DNA of 64,000 nucleotides from contig JAPFFF010000073.1 of NCBI GenBank assembly GCA_039105265.1, positions 1 through 64,000 on the forward strand, written 5' to 3'. Origin of the DNA: Tritrichomonas musculus (taxonomy: Eukaryota > Parabasalia > Tritrichomonadida > Tritrichomonadidae). This document shows positions 63,854 to 64,000 of this stretch, in pieces; position 1 is the stretch's first letter; the number at the start of each line of letters is the position of its first letter. The notes beneath the pieces were generated by a model that did not search any database, had not been told where the DNA came from, and was given only the letters and a program-made list of their open reading frames with translations. A program made the translations under genes and the position numbers.

Positions 63854-64000
63854 AATAAAATTAATATTAAAATGCGTTATTTTTTTAAATTATTTTGAAA
63901 TTTGTTATTCATGAATTCTCAATAGAAATTAAGATACATCAGTTTTAATAAAATAGAGAAGAAAATATTATTCATTTATTTTTAATGTCTTATTTATATT
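63854..64000. other. A+T-rich edge
   Basis: Nothing recognisable before the window ends. Confidence 0.3.

Overview
The window looks like nuclear DNA of a parabasalid protist, most likely Tritrichomonas or a close trichomonad. The basis is inference from content. Genes are intron-poor single open frames in DNA of roughly 75-80% A+T. Many genes or gene scraps carry BspA-type leucine-rich repeats, Sel1 repeats on kinases, the ALK/LTK-like glycine-rich domain, BTB plus F5/8C domains, or Cys-rich plus polymorphic-membrane-protein (Pmp) repeats, all large families in trichomonads. Several genes have a TCAYTW initiator-like motif 9-22 bases before the ATG, as known in Trichomonas. The long genes contain no in-frame TAA, TAG or TGA, so the standard code applies. 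The species is not proven.

Layout. Positions 1-12084 are one minisatellite of 30/31-bp units (about 400 copies, running off the left edge), with a roughly 3.5-kb block duplicated inside it. Positions 12085-17570 are A+T-rich and gene-free except for a 390-bp Tc1/mariner-like inverted-repeat element, a 601-bp element with 8-bp target duplications, a G+C-rich double hairpin and a BspA scrap. Positions 17577-22601 hold a kinase-Sel1 gene whose frame stays open past its stop into a glycine-rich domain. Positions 22990-33100 hold ZPR1, a TKL-like kinase with thirteen nearly identical 61-residue repeats, and several gene scraps. Positions 33649-40912 hold a secreted BspA-like protein with a papain-fold-like C-terminus, a ruined Cys-rich/Pmp gene, and a kinase / BspA-LRR / pseudokinase protein. 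Positions 41900-47180 are mainly a graveyard (Pmp, BspA, sirtuin and kinase remnants, small transposons) around one ubiquitin-like gene. Positions 47338-64000 hold a secreted PI-PLC, a cluster of nested DNA transposons, a methyltransferase, a giant DEAH helicase fused to an RBR-type ubiquitin-ligase module, a BTB-F5/8C protein, and an LRR-kinase ruin near the right edge.

How the genes relate. There are no operons; genes stand alone on both strands with their own short upstream regions. The recurring themes are protein-kinase signalling joined to repeat scaffolds (Sel1, coiled coil, BspA LRR), surface or secreted proteins (BspA, Pmp, PI-PLC), and ubiquitin biology (UBL protein, helicase-RBR fusion). 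About a dozen decayed gene pieces belong to the same families as the intact genes, which fits rapid birth and death of large gene families. Three unrelated short DNA-transposon families with clean 8-bp target duplications, one nested in another, show recent transposition.
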